NCBI RefSeq assembly: GCF_901709675.1
Contig: NC_051089.1
Location: forward strand, 623,476-687,475
DNA length: 64,000 bases
Reading direction: 5' to 3'
Origin: Syngnathus acus
Taxonomy: Eukaryota > Chordata > Actinopteri > Syngnathiformes > Syngnathidae
The translations under genes and the position numbers were made by a program. How positions within the stretch are numbered: position 1 is the stretch's first letter; each line of letters opens with the position of its first letter. Below the pieces are notes generated by a model. It did not search any database and was not told where the DNA came from. It saw nothing but the letters and a program-made list of their open reading frames with translations. This document shows positions 49,601 to 61,276 of the stretch, piece by piece.

Positions 49601-49770
49601 TCTACTTCTCTACTTCTTCCACTTCTACTTCAACGACTTCATCTACTTCTTGTACTTCTTCTGCTTCTTCCTCTACTGCTTCTACTTCTTCTGCTTCTTC
49701 TTCTACTTCTTCTCACTTCTTCTACTTCTTCTTCTATTTCTTCTTCTTCTACGACTACCTCTTCTACGAC
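49440..49770 (+). repeat. Polypyrimidine (CTT/CTA)n array
   Basis: About 330 bp is almost wholly C and T plus A in CTTCTACTTCTTCT-type units. The three open frames of 140-156 codons here translate to Leu/Ser/Thr/Phe homopolymer-like strings and are repeat shadows, not genes. A long pyrimidine/purine strand asymmetry can form triplex DNA. Confidence 0.85.
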
Positions 49771-50569
49771 TGCCTCACAAAATCAAAACATTGGAGTCAA
49801 AGTCAGTGTTACTGTTCGTGATATGCCATGTTGTTTGTATATAACTGATTCAATAAAAAAAAAAGTCAGTTACTTTTTATCGTCTCCTGCTGATGACCAA
49901 AAAACAAAACATCTGGAAAGCATTTTTTTTCTGGGAAAAGAAGCTCGTCCACAGAGGAGCTTCTTGTGTGACCTTTGACTATTTGTCTACCTATAAACTC
50001 TATAACTTCCTCTCTGATCAATAAATGAATTATTTAGATTTCATATTTTGATATATTGAGAAATCCATCTTAAAAGTGCCTTCAATCCACAAGGTGATGG
50101 ATGAGATATAAATGGACAACAGAGGCCTTCCCGACAAGAGCAGATATCAGCCAAGAGATGGAAATCCAATCTGCAAGCCACCTTGCGGTGAAACTCACGC
50201 TTGCTTCATTTGCGCAAGTTCACGTTCCCCCGTCGTCAGACAAAGCCGCCAGTCGATACGCGTCTGCGATAGCAGGCTGAATAATTGCAGTAATTAATGA
50301 CCTGCGGGCAAGCGTTGGCGCGTCCACCCTGCCTGCCCGTCCGTGGTGCTTTCTCCACGGCCTTCCTCCCAAACGCCGTGTTAAAAATTCCAGCGTTGAC
50401 CTGTGTGAATTCTTAACGCACGCTCAGCTGTCCAAAGTGTCTCCGTTGACCTTTACCTGGCTTCTCGGCGCCGTCATCTCGCCGTGTCGGACAAAGACGG
50501 GGAAGAAAAACATTTGCAAAAAAACATCTGTTTGTCTATATGTTGACGATAGTTTCTTCTTTTGTTTTA

Positions 50570-50690
50570 TTCGCCGTAATTGAAAAATAATTCAGGCGGC
50601 GTCGGGAGGAATCAATAAAGAATTAATGAAAGGAGAAGGCGGCGTCATTAAAGGCAATAAAGAGGGAGATGCGATGATGAAGATGGCATC
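50570..50690. promoter_or_regulatory. Candidate conserved non-coding element
   Basis: Repeat-free block with GTAATTGAAAAATAATTCAG, ATCAATAAAGAATTAATG and TCATTAAAGGCAATAAAG, i.e. several TAAT homeodomain cores. Confidence 0.25.
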
Positions 50691-51330
50691 ACGCGCACAC
50701 ACGGATTCCAGTGTGTGTGTTTTGTGAGGAGGAGGCGTCCTTTAAATCACATTTTTTTCCCATTTGTTTGCAATGCGATTACAACCAAAATATGTGCGCT
50801 TATTCACGGCTGTGTCAAAATTGCCATACTCCTCATAGCAGCAAAGAATAATAATCATACTGATCAAATAAAAATATACGTATTTTTTAAAAAAGACGTA
50901 CTCCTCCAAATTGGAACGGAGCCTTTTCAAAAGTGAAATCTGTTCCGTTTGGGATATCTGCCAACGCAAGCAAGCGCAGGGTAGACCCACAGATGAGACC
51001 GACCGACCGGCCGGCCGGTGACGTGGACGCGACCGCTAGCGTGCATGAAATAACATGGGCTGTAATTGGAAGCTACAGCCAAAGCAAAGCGTCGTCACTC
51101 CGACCGAAATCTACTGCCAGTGTGCAAGCACGCCTGACTCGCTTCTGGGGCTGGATTTTACGGCTACTTTGTCTCTGTTTTTATATGGCCGTCGACTGGA
51201 GTATGATAGGCAAACTGAGAAGACTTAATAACAGGAATGTATTGGAGCTCATATTCACTCTGCCATAAAGCTGCCAGAGGAGACAATAGCGGCCGAGGTT
51301 AATGGGCGACCGGGCCGGCGAGATGATTAT

Positions 51331-51356
51331 TGATTAGCTAAAGGTTGAGCTAATCA
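51331..51356. promoter_or_regulatory. Perfect 9-bp palindromic arms with homeodomain-like core
   Basis: TGATTAGCT (51331-51339) and AGCTAATCA (51348-51356) are exact complements with an 8-nt spacer AAAGGTTG. Both arms contain a TAATC/GATTA core, which is a paired-type or bicoid-type homeodomain site. The surrounding 51280-51400 is low in repeats. Confidence 0.45.
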
Positions 51357-52710
51357 TTAGGCTTCATCCATTTTTACGCACTCCTCGCCGTGACCTTTAG
51401 CACTCGGCCCGGATTTCTCCGTACGATGATTTGATCACCTTCTTCTTCTTAGCCTCGTCGGAGGAGGGATGGGGGGCGTGATGTAAAACAAGATGGGGAA
51501 TGCCATTGAAAAGGACATCAAACATACAAATGCCATGAAAATCTTTGAGCGGGTTTTACAGATTGTTCCTGGTATGAGGACATTGGATGGAATTGCAAAC
51601 ATACGCAAAGCTACCTAACTAAAAAACGGACCGACGAAGGATCCAACAAAGTCAGTCGAGATGGCCGACCGTGGACAAATGGCATGGCCGCCCAACTGAC
51701 CAACCAACCGATCGACTAAATGAATTGACCAACAAACCTAGCGATCCCCAGGATGACTTACTTACATTTATGAAAGCTAAAATGCTCCTCAAAAACATTT
51801 TCCAGAGGTAATAAAAGGTTTCTTCCAGGGTGGCTTTTTGGGAAGGAAGGATGGTGTTTTGCAGCGGCGTTCTAGAAGCGCAAACATAACATCTGTATAC
51901 AAAAGGTAACGTTTACGGACGATGCTATGTTGGCACGCGCCGCGGTTCTGTGTGCACTGAGAGTGAAAGCAGTCAAAATGTGAAACATCCGCTCTGAGGA
52001 AAACCTTGACATGGTGACAAGGAAATGGCTCGCGTCTAACAGCTCTATTTATTGAATCCCGCCGAATGTTCCTGGCACCGGCGGCCCTTTAAGCAAACCC
52101 AGACGGGACGCACATCTGCGCCCAATCACACGCCTCTGATCCCCTTGCCATTTCCATTTTGTTTGCCGGGAGGGGGGGAGGCTGGGAGACGCCATGTTTA
52201 TTTGAAGTAACGCTCAACTACTGAATGGCCGCATGTCCAGGGAGAGAGAGAAAGAGAGAGACAGACCTTTCAAGTCCAACTTTGGAATTGGTTGACTTCC
52301 AAGTCACAAATTTGCCCATCGGAAATAAAACATTGATTGACAATTTGAAGTCACTCTTAACTGTCATACAAGGAGCTAGCTTGGCGTTAACGTCTAATGA
52401 AATACTCCAGGCAGAATGAGAACATGCTAACAGGTGCTATGCTAGCAAGATGACCTGGCTGTGAAAATCTCACTGTTTGACAGGATTGACATTGTTCAAC
52501 ATTTGAATGGTCACAATGCTAAAGACAGAAATTTAGGAAGAAATTGAGGTAGATTAAGGATTGTGCATCAAGCCTTATTTCTTATGAAAACAGATTTATT
52601 GCTAACATGCTAAAGAGTTACGACGCTAACTACAATGTGATTCTTGTCGTGGTCAGGAGCTGCATGTCGAGAAGAAAAATGCCAACTGAATTGATTGGCG
52701 CCTTGCACTA

Positions 52711-52731
52711 TGATGTCACACTATGATGTCA
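52711..52731 (+). promoter_or_regulatory. Two CRE-like TGATGTCA sites, 13-bp period
   Basis: TGATGTCA at 52711-52718 and 52724-52731, inside a duplicated CACTATGATGT unit. They differ by one base from the ATF/CREB site TGACGTCA. A full TGACGTCA also occurs at 47881-47888. Confidence 0.35.
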
Positions 52732-54380
52732 CGCCATGAGGTCATTTGAGCGCTTTACCCTTCCGAAGCAACGACTTTGAACTCCGCCGAACCTAGCGGC
52801 GAGTGTACAGCGCGGATGATTGAACTCATCCGCCGTCGCTTCTCGGCCGACTAAACCAATTCCAAAGCCCCTAACCCCCGCCCTCTCCCTCCTGTCTTTT
52901 CTCCCCGCCGCCTTTCATTTAAATATTTCATCCCGTTGTCTTTTGAAGGAGGGGGGGGGTAGACCCCGACGCCAAAGTGGAGCACAGAAGACATGACGGC
53001 GTCTGAGGCGTCAGGTGGCGATGATAAGAAGTGAAAAGGTGGAGAAGACACGGGAGTGATAACTAATGTACTTCCTGTGTACTTCCTCCTCGCCTCCTGT
53101 CAAGCTGGCCCGCCGCCACACCCGCTCTACGTCAACACGACCCCCCCCCCACCCCCACAAATGCTCCAAAACTACTGTCAACCAATCCGGTTTATGGCGC
53201 ATGCCTGTGTGTGTGTGTGTGTCAGTCGGTCAGGTGGATCACACAAGAGTGAAAGAAGCACTTAGCGGAAAGTGACGCGTCCGCCCTCAAATGCACGCGT
53301 GTGGTGTTTGGTGGCGGTTCCAGGCCAGAAGTCAGGCGTGCAAATCTTGGCGGGAACAAGAACAGGTGGACGGGACAGGATGAGATTCCGCACGATCTTT
53401 CCACGCCCTGTTGTGATTTGGAACGCGGCGGCAAAAACACGACACAAAGAAACGTAATAAAAGACACGGTTTGGCTCTTAACACGTCGCCTTGTCAGGCG
53501 GATTCCCGGGTTTAGTTACGAGAGCGCAACGTGACATCATCGGGTCAACTCTTTGCCTTTTTTACTGGCTAAGTTAGAAACTAGAAATGTCCAAAAAAAA
53601 GAAAGTTGTCAATGGAACGTATTTCACTTTTCTCAATTTGTAAGTGTCGATGAATACATTTTGGAATATTCCATTAGGGTAAAAGTCACTTTGTAAAGTT
53701 TGTCTGCACTTGACTAGTTAGCCTTAGACGCCACGATGTCACTCTTATTTCACATTTTGGAGGAAATAAATAACTTGCCGTGATCGAAGGGAAAGGAAAA
53801 AAAATGAAAGGGTGGAAATATCGATTTCCTGTTTGGCCTCATTTAATGTGAAATTGCATCATTCATCACTTTCACAAAACCAATAGTGACTCCTTGGGAA
53901 GAAAAAAGACAAAAAGGCCCGAAAAAGACAAAAGACACGTTCCATACTTTCCAGTGAATTCAACTTTGAGGGCACTTTAGTTGAATTCATTCTTGCGACT
54001 GAGACACAAACTCATGTTTGAATCCATCATGGCGGCTTGAAAATTTCTTTTTTTTTGCGCCTTGAATTTGAAACCCCAAACATGAAGCTCAAAAGTCGTC
54101 GTCTTGTTTTTGGGTCAAACTTTGAAAGCCTCATCCTTGCTCGGAACCTTAACTCCATGCCGGAACACTCCATCTATTTTGACACCCGACCACTGTATTA
54201 AAATCCGCGGCCTGGCTTGAAACCCTTGAAGCACTCACACATACACACACACACTTTTTGTTCCGCTTGCCAGCCTGCTCACTGAACCTCCCTGCGTTTA
54301 TTTGACCTTTCAACTCTGAGCTCCCTCCTCAGGGGAAAATCACTATGATACACACACACACATACATGAACGCATGCACA

Positions 54381-54384
<4 letters not shown>

Positions 54385-54466
<82 letters not shown>
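54385..54466 (+). repeat. (CA)41 microsatellite
   Basis: 82 bp of uninterrupted CA repeats. A shorter (CA)n lies at 54564-54590. Confidence 0.95.
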
Positions 54467-54467
<1 letters not shown>

Positions 54468-55476
54468 TTCTTCATGTTTCCAGTGAGTGGATTTTGCCTG
54501 GCTGGTGCCTGGTGATCATCCCTAGGAACAGATAAAAGGATGTATCCAATTCTCAATCCTTGCACACACACAGACACACACACACACACAGATTAACACT
54601 TCCTGATCCTCTCTGGGGAAGAGTGACACTTGAGAGGGGAAAGCCTGGGCCAACATCCTCTAAACCTGCGATGCGTTGTCAGGGCAATGCGCCGGTCAGC
54701 GTCCGCCCGCCGTCCGTCACGCCGCTTCCCGTTTTCACGGCTGTCATTCAGAGCCCCGAAATCCCGCCGTCGTTCTCCGCCCGGTGGTCCTGCGCGGTAA
54801 TCTGCGGCGGCGAGCACCATATGTGCTCTTTTGCACTCATGTCAGCTCAGCTCACGTCTCCGCTAACCCGTCCTCCGTTTTGCGCATGCTCGGGGTTGAC
54901 TTGAGATTTCCGGTCAAAATGTTTTCGTTTGCTATTTTCGGCAGGTTGCGCCATTGTGGGAGTGAACATAGGTGAGGTCACGTTGCTTCGAGACCGCCTT
55001 CAACCCAGATTGTTTGCTTCGCCCGCCCGCCCAAATATCTCAGAATGGTGTTTTTAAAAAAATATGAATAACAATGATGACAATAACATGTTCAACGGAT
55101 TTATTTCTACAAATATTCAGATGCTTTGATGCAGGCTAATATTTATGGGAAAAACAATCCAAAAACCACCACCACATACATCAACCTGCATTTTCATCAA
55201 ATCCACCAAAAACCATCAGCTTAGACCTGCTTTGAAAAATAAGAATCAGATTGTGTTTAAATTTATTAAGGCACATATTGAAAAGAAATGCCAGAGTTAA
55301 TACCAAAACACATCATTGGCAAATAATCAAGCAAACCCTATTTGTCATTGCGGCGTGGTCGAAATCAATGCGTCGACGGGCTAGTCGGTTCAAGCCCCGT
55401 TAAGGCTTTCCCGTTCGATTGGAAACCTAACTTGACCCTTAACCCTTGTTTAATGAAACCTGGTGAGCATTCCTTT

Positions 55477-55479
<3 letters not shown>

Positions 55480-55508
<29 letters not shown>
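55480..55508 (+). repeat. (TGTC)7 microsatellite
   Basis: Seven TGTC units. Confidence 0.9.
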
Positions 55509-56154
55509 CCCCGCCTCTCACCAAGAAATAGACTCCTGCCGCCATAATGAGCAAAATGGATGGATGGCTGGCTGGCTGTCCGTATGGAAAAGGGAAACCG
55601 TAAGCGTGCGAGCCATCAGCCTCGCTCCACCACGTAAATGCAGACGCAGCTTTATTAATAAAAACGCACAGCGTAATTAACATGACAGACGCATGGCAGC
55701 GAGGCGGCATCTTGTTTGATTCGAACGAGCCGGCTCCTAACCAACAAGTCATACGAGCGCAATATATTTATATTTCCTCCCCCAACCTCCTTTGATGATT
55801 TGACCAAACGTGCACACGTTTCACAGACTTCCTCGTTAGCATTAGCGCGTGATGCGACTAGGAAGAAAATGTTATTTGCAGCGGCAACCAAATTAGGAAA
55901 GCGCCTTCTTTCTGCTCCGTGCGTGTGTTTGCGCTTCCCCCTGGGGGCTCTTGTCCAGGTGGTCCCCCGCGGACCCCCGGAACAGCGTAGCCGATGTGTA
56001 ACAGTAATGGAGAGCAGCGAGCGGCCTGCGGTGGGTGCAGCAAAGAGGTCCTCCTTAATGGCTCCCGCACATGCGAGGCTGGATCGCAGCCCTCTCATTA
56101 ACGCCACTGGACACGCTACGCTGTGCATGTGTGTGCACGTGCATGTGTGCACGT

Positions 56155-56195
56155 GAGAGAGAGAGGGAGAGAGCGAGAGAGACAGAGAGAGAGAT
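56155..56195 (+). repeat. (GA)n-rich tract
   Basis: GA repeats with GG and GC breaks, 110 bp before the Tc1-like remnant. Confidence 0.85.
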
Positions 56196-56303
56196 TAGAG
56201 CTATGCATGCGAGAATTGGCAGCAATAACACAAGAGTTAGAGAATAAAATATTTTGTGTCTGTGTGTGCTTGTACATGTCAGAACCCATAGGCCTGTTCT
56301 TTC

Positions 56304-56530
56304 TATAGAGTGCATATGAAAAGTCTACGCACCCCTGTAAAAAAGAAAAAAAAAGGAGAAAACCTTTTCACCGTTATTGTGAATGAGTATTTTTTGAATT
56401 TTTTTTCGATGAATAAACAGATGAGATATTATGATGGCACAAATGTGCACACCCTTGCATAACAGGGGTTAGAAATAAAAAATCACATACCACTTTTTGT
56501 CGCTCTGATTAACCACAAAAAGTTCAGTTC
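56304..56530 (+). mobile_element. Tc1/mariner-like DNA transposon remnant (terminal region)
   Basis: It opens with a GTGCATATGAAAAGTCTACG motif followed by CACCCCTGTAAAA, which resembles the terminal repeat of a widespread fish Tc1-like element. Further on are GTGCACACCCTTGCATAAC, AAAAATCACATACCAC and CTCTGATTAACCACAAAAAG, in the order known from that family. Transposase coding is absent, so this is a terminal or internally deleted relic. It ends at a GT-rich microsatellite. The assignment is from memory of the family pattern. Confidence 0.6.
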
Positions 56531-57268
56531 GGTGCGTGTGTGTGCGTGCGTGCATGCATGTGTGTTTGTCTGTTTGTGCGCCAAGGAGACATCAACATTT
56601 GCCGTTGTAACAGACCTTTGAGTACTTGAGTGATCTCATCTCCTCTTTTGTATGTACTGTGTGTGTGTGTGTGTGTGCACGTGCGTGTACTTACGTGCAC
56701 GCCACATGAACAGCGTCTGCATGGCTGAGTGATGTTTCCTTTTTTATTCATTTTTTCTCACGCTGTAAATGTTTCCTTTCTTCCTCGTTTGCATTACAGA
56801 TGTTACGTCTCTGTCCTGCATGTGTGTGTGTGCGTTGCACGCGGTAAACAGGGCGCTTTGCTGTGTGCACGGAGGAATTTCCCCCAGCAGTCGCCATCAG
56901 TAATAGCGGCTGTAATGAGCTGCAGCTGTCAGCATGTTTCCGCACACACGCACATAAAACACACACACACACACGCACCCAATCCAAGCGTGGCGACCGG
57001 CGAAGGAGGAAGTCGTGAGTCACTCAGCGGCGCGCCGTCGCACTTTGCGCTGTGAAAACTCTTCACGCTGGCATCACGAAGAGAAGATTTGTTGTTGGGA
57101 TATGCCAAACGAAGAAGAGCCGTCTGTGCATTTTGAGCGACACTGAAAAACACAGTGAGCTCTTCATACATGTCCGAAATAGCAACTAAAGGCAAACCTT
57201 CCTTTGCCGTCCGTCATACGTGCCGGGCTTTTGCGTGAAATTGCGTCATCCATTGCCGTTGGCCCTCT

Positions 57269-57284
57269 AGCGCCCTCTGCTGCC
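57269..57284 (-). promoter_or_regulatory. CTCF-like binding motif
   Basis: On the minus strand it reads GGCAGCAGAGGGCGCT, a close match to the core CTCF motif (CCAGCAGGGGGCGCT). It lies about 4.6 kb upstream of the tshz start. Confidence 0.55.
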
Positions 57285-58065
57285 GACCAAAATGGACGTC
57301 AAAGCGCCAATTTGTTTTCACATCGCAATCATTCCATGTTGACTGGAGCTGGGTGTCTTCTTTTGGGTGACCTATGGATAAATGACGCCAACCATTGTTC
57401 ATTTCATCTTTCCTTTTTTATTTGAAGTGACGTGCATTTCGAAGTTTACTCGAAATGGCTTCGTGTTTAACTTCAACGCACGGTGAAACCTCCAAGCTAG
57501 AGCGCAAATTCTCAGGCTTGAGTGAATTTCTGGCTGAAAGAAACTTTAAATTTGTAAAGTCACATTTAATGACAAAGATGTTTTTTATGAGAGGGTTTTT
57601 TATTTTGTGTCCATGCAAAATGAGTTACCCACAGTTAACTGGATCAGAAGTGTTCACTTTCTGGCTGAAAGCAAGCGGCCACAACTTGCTCTCCTTCCTC
57701 CTCTGTTTTCGTCTTGACTTCCAAGCACTTGCGACGTCTTCTGGCATCCAGGTCGCCTCAAAAAGACAAAGACAGAGGAAAATGAAGCCGACCCAGACCG
57801 CCGATTTGGACTTGACATTGTCACTACCCAACAGATTTCGCCGAACATATCGAGGAGGAAAATTCCCGTCTTTGCACGGCGTGCACCACAGCACGTCCCT
57901 CTGGAGCATTTTTAGCGCCATTTGCCAATGGTGCCTTGATCCAAGTGCTCCAATCTGACTCCATGATCAGTACAGACCAAAGCGAGTGGTGCCGCCATTG
58001 GCTCGCCGCACTAATAACGCCACGGCCCAGCTGAGGCGGCGCTTGCTTGCGGTTGAGACCGCCGC

Positions 58066-58091
58066 TGACCTCTGCTGACCTCTGCTGACCT
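58066..58091 (-). promoter_or_regulatory. Triple DR4 nuclear-receptor-type motif
   Basis: Three TGACCT hexamers at 58066-58071, 58076-58081 and 58086-58091 are the complement of AGGTCA half-sites, each spaced 4 bp apart by CTGC. DR4 is the spacing preferred by thyroid hormone, LXR and CAR-type receptors. They arise from a 10-bp tandem repeat, so repeat origin is the alternative. Confidence 0.5.
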
Positions 58092-58240
58092 CTGCCAATG
58101 GTTATCTGCCTTCACTCTAACTTTGTAGATGGCACTTTAATTTTGAGGCACTGTGCACGGGACAGTGATGAATAGGCTGCATCAAGGAGGCCTTAAATGA
58201 GCCCGCTCCCCGGTGGCCACAGCGACCGACCGCAACATCA

Positions 58241-58282
58241 CGTGTGTGTGTGCGTGTGTGTGTGTGTGCGTGTGTGTGTGTC
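58241..58282 (+). repeat. Interrupted (GT)n
   Basis: 42 bp of GT repeats with GC breaks. Confidence 0.88.
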
Positions 58283-59233
58283 TGAGCGTGGTGGCTTACC
58301 AATAGCGGAGCAAGAAAGAAACAGGGCTGGTCAGCACTTGCCCCGCCGACCCCGCCTGCGCCGCAGCCCGACCCGACCCGGCAGGAGGCGGTGAGGACGC
58401 GGCATCCATTTTGTCTTCTTCTGACTTTTTTCCCCTTTCCTTTTATTTTCTGTAATCCCCCTTCTAGATTATAGTCAACCGCCGTTTTAACGAGGGGAAT
58501 ATATTCTCCACGTACAATTTGAGGTGCCAAAATAAATAACTAATCGGTTGCCCTATTAATAATTGTTTTTCATAATCGAGTCATCACTTGGATGATTTAT
58601 TTTCCTTAAAATAGTCCAAATCCTCAGATTTCTTAGTAATTATTTTCTGATTTCTTTTTGATTATCCATTGGGGGGGAAAAAATTGTATTTTGATATTGT
58701 CATCTTGGGTGTGTGTGTGTGTGTGTCGGGGAGGGGGAGCAAATGCCAAACTAAATACTTAACTTTAGGCAGCATCACATAACCAATGACTTGTTTTTTG
58801 CTTTTGTTCATGTTTCTAATATCCTTGTGGATTTTCTTTCTTTTTCTGCTCGTCTGACAGTATTAACACAAAAAATGACTAGTTTTGTGCTTATTCTCCA
58901 GCAAGAAGAAAAATATTACAAAATAAGTGGAATCATTTTGTGCCAACAATATCTTTTTTGTCATTCTTAACAATTTAGCTTCAAAATGCTGACCCACTTC
59001 AGACACTCGCACACGTGTGTTTTTTTTTTTTTTTGCAGATAAGCGCGCCACATTTGCGGATAGGATTATATTTTAGACATCGAAAGTGAATTCAAGTATT
59101 TACTTCGCCCCCACCCCTCCGCCCCCACTCCCTCCCTCCGGCCCGGATCCACGTTCAGGTTCCTCTCTCCGGTCTCGGCACGCATCTCGGCGCAGCAATG
59201 GGGCGCAACCAACCAACTTGCAGGTTCTCACGG

Positions 59234-59258
59234 CACGACACGACACGACACGACACGC
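59234..59258 (+). repeat. (CACGA)5 pentanucleotide repeat
   Basis: Five CACGA units. Confidence 0.85.
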
Positions 59259-60218
59259 ATGTACGAGTCGCAACGTAAACATGTAAGACATCACATGCAT
59301 CAATCACCCTGTGAGCTTAGAAAAATACAAGTGAGCCAAAAGTGGACAGGCACAAGCGCAAACTCCGTGCGCTAAACACTTGAAATGTGGATCATAACGC
59401 CAATTCAAATTCATTATTCTTGTTATCAATGTATCCTCAAATAGAAGACACCCACCCACTTTGTTTTCAAATGTAAACTAATTTCAAAGCAAATCGTTTG
59501 ACAGAAAAAGTTGCTCAATTGAAAGCCAAATTGGATTTAGGTGACATTCTGGGCTATTTTATTTATTTTTTCGTAAAACTTGCGAGATGGCTAAAACAAG
59601 CCTGGCGTTTTTTTAATGACGTTAAATTAAACTTTTTGCAAGGTGCTTTGGCACTCTTTAAAAAGGTTGCTTTTAATATTGAGCAGTGACATTTACTTTC
59701 AATTTGCTACTTTTAAACTGTTAAAACAACAACAAAAGTAGCAATGTGGTCCTTTGTCATTTTACGGCGCTTTTCTCAATCAGGTCAGATCTTTGATTTC
59801 AAAGTGTTACCACACGCGGACAACTTTACTTGAGACTTTTCTTTTCTTTTCTTTCTATCATCTGTAGTAGTATCCATGGGAGCTCGAGTTTTCATCTATT
59901 TTATTCCCACGAATGACGTGCAGGAAATTAGTACACGAATAAAGTCGCCAACACAATATGGAGCATTTATAAACACGCATGAGTGGTCATTTATTTATAA
60001 CAAATTGAACTCATAACACGAAGTGAATCCAAACTTTTTTCATGCGCCTGTCTTTGTCAAATATTTGCATGCACGCGGAGACCAAATTTAGTGAACAATA
60101 TGCTACGCTATAAATTCAGTGTTTGACGTAGTTATATTTCATTTCACAACAATTTGAACACACATAAATGTTGTCTTTACCTGCAAGTGGGCGCTGCGGC
60201 TTGTTGTTCCCGTTCAAT

Positions 60219-60237
60219 AAAAAAAAAAAAAAAAAAA
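60219..60237 (+). repeat. A19 run after TTCAAT
   Basis: 19 A residues preceded by CGTTCAAT, right at the left border of the CpG-rich promoter block. It may be the tail of a retroposed sequence, but no body is recognised. Confidence 0.7.
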
Positions 60238-60290
60238 CGATCAAAAATAAAAACTTGTCCATTTTGATTGATTCGCGAGTCTTTTGCCGG

Positions 60291-60304
60291 TGCGCGTGCG
60301 CGCA
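60291..60304 (+). promoter_or_regulatory. NRF1-like site 1
   Basis: TGCGCGTGCGCGCA, near the NRF1 consensus YGCGCAYGCGCR, embedded in a longer near-palindrome (60289-60306). It is at the left part of the CpG promoter block. Confidence 0.45.
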
Positions 60305-61276
60305 CCAAATCGCTCTCTCCCTCTCTCGCCAAACAAGCCAACGTGCACGCGGACGTGCCAGTCACACTGCAGCAAACCGAAAGCGTTTTGTGTGTGAGAC
60401 TGTGACGTTTCGACGAGGTGGGAGGGGGCATTGTAGTATCCTGCGCGCGCGCGCGTGTATGTCCGTACTTGTGTGTGCACGTGTGTACGCCCGCGTGCAT
60501 GTGTGTGTGCGTGTGCGCGCCAGAGAGAGACACTGATGATGGATGCGCCAATGGAGAGACGGACAGATGCTTGGGCGGATCTAACGGCGCGCACTGCTGC
60601 AGACGCGCGCACACTCGCGGCGAGATCTGCGGGGAAAACATCGTCCACGGACGGATACTCGCGGCTGCCAGCCTCCGCTACGCGACCACCGCCTACGTTC
60701 TCCAGGAACGTGGTTCCATTCCCGCAGCACATCTGGCACGGAGGACAAAGACCAAAGAAGAAAAAAGCACTCACCCTCGCTGTCCATGGCGAGGACGGGA
60801 TTATACTTCATCCTGAACTTTTCCTGGCTGCAAAAGTGGGAATATTGAGGGAAGAGAGCGCCCCCCCCCCTCCCACCCCGGACAACTTTTTATTCCTCGT
60901 GTAGCTCATTTAAATATCACCCCCTCCCCAAAAACAAGAGAAGAAAGAAGAATTGCCATAAAAGAAAAGTGCCACCTCCTTTTTCCTTCCTCCCGCCTTC
61001 CTTTCAAGCAGGGAGACCCAATCAAGCGCGCATCTCATCGATTCATAAGAACTAAAAAAGAAGAGGAGCGCGTGCACGTGCGGGGGTGGGGGGAACACTG
61101 ATGGACCCCTTGTTCCTCACATAACCTCCCTCTTCAGCCTTATCATCATCTGGATTTGAGTTTTTGTCTGGGGGTGTGTACATTTTTTGGGTGGGTGGGG
61201 GGCTTTGAACACCTGGAGGGACACACACACACACACACACACGCTCCTCGTGGTGGCTCGGGTCCAGTTCAAGTAA

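Larger units (their letters stand above)
49771..56303. other. Intergenic: no gene seen
   Basis: Contains TAAT-rich blocks 50570-50690 and 51280-51400, CRE-like pair 52711, homopolymer runs at 52950 and 53143, (CA)41 at 54385, a CpG-rich patch at 54640-54900, TGTC and GA runs. The two overlapping frames of 146-165 codons near 55655-56156 on opposite strands are unlikely to be coding. Confidence 0.5.
56531..60259. other. Proximal upstream region of tshz: no gene seen
   Basis: Contains GT-rich repeats, the CTCF-like site 57269, the triple DR4 58066, CACGA and A19 runs. The 167-codon frame at 57455-57958 reads as mixed sequence with no recognised domain; a real exon cannot be excluded by eye, but no splice context supports it. 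Confidence 0.5.

Noticed and set aside
49351-49978. Overlapping frames of 140-156 codons
   Set aside because: Translations are Leu/Ser/Thr/Phe runs made by the CTT/CTA array in all three frames.
55386-55400. GGTTCAAGCCCC as a tRNA B box
   Set aside because: The flanking bases do not pair into a T-stem, and no cloverleaf or clear A box could be built.
57455-57958. 167-codon frame upstream of tshz
   Set aside because: No recognised domain, mixed codon use, and opposite-strand frames of similar length; probably chance, though not excluded.
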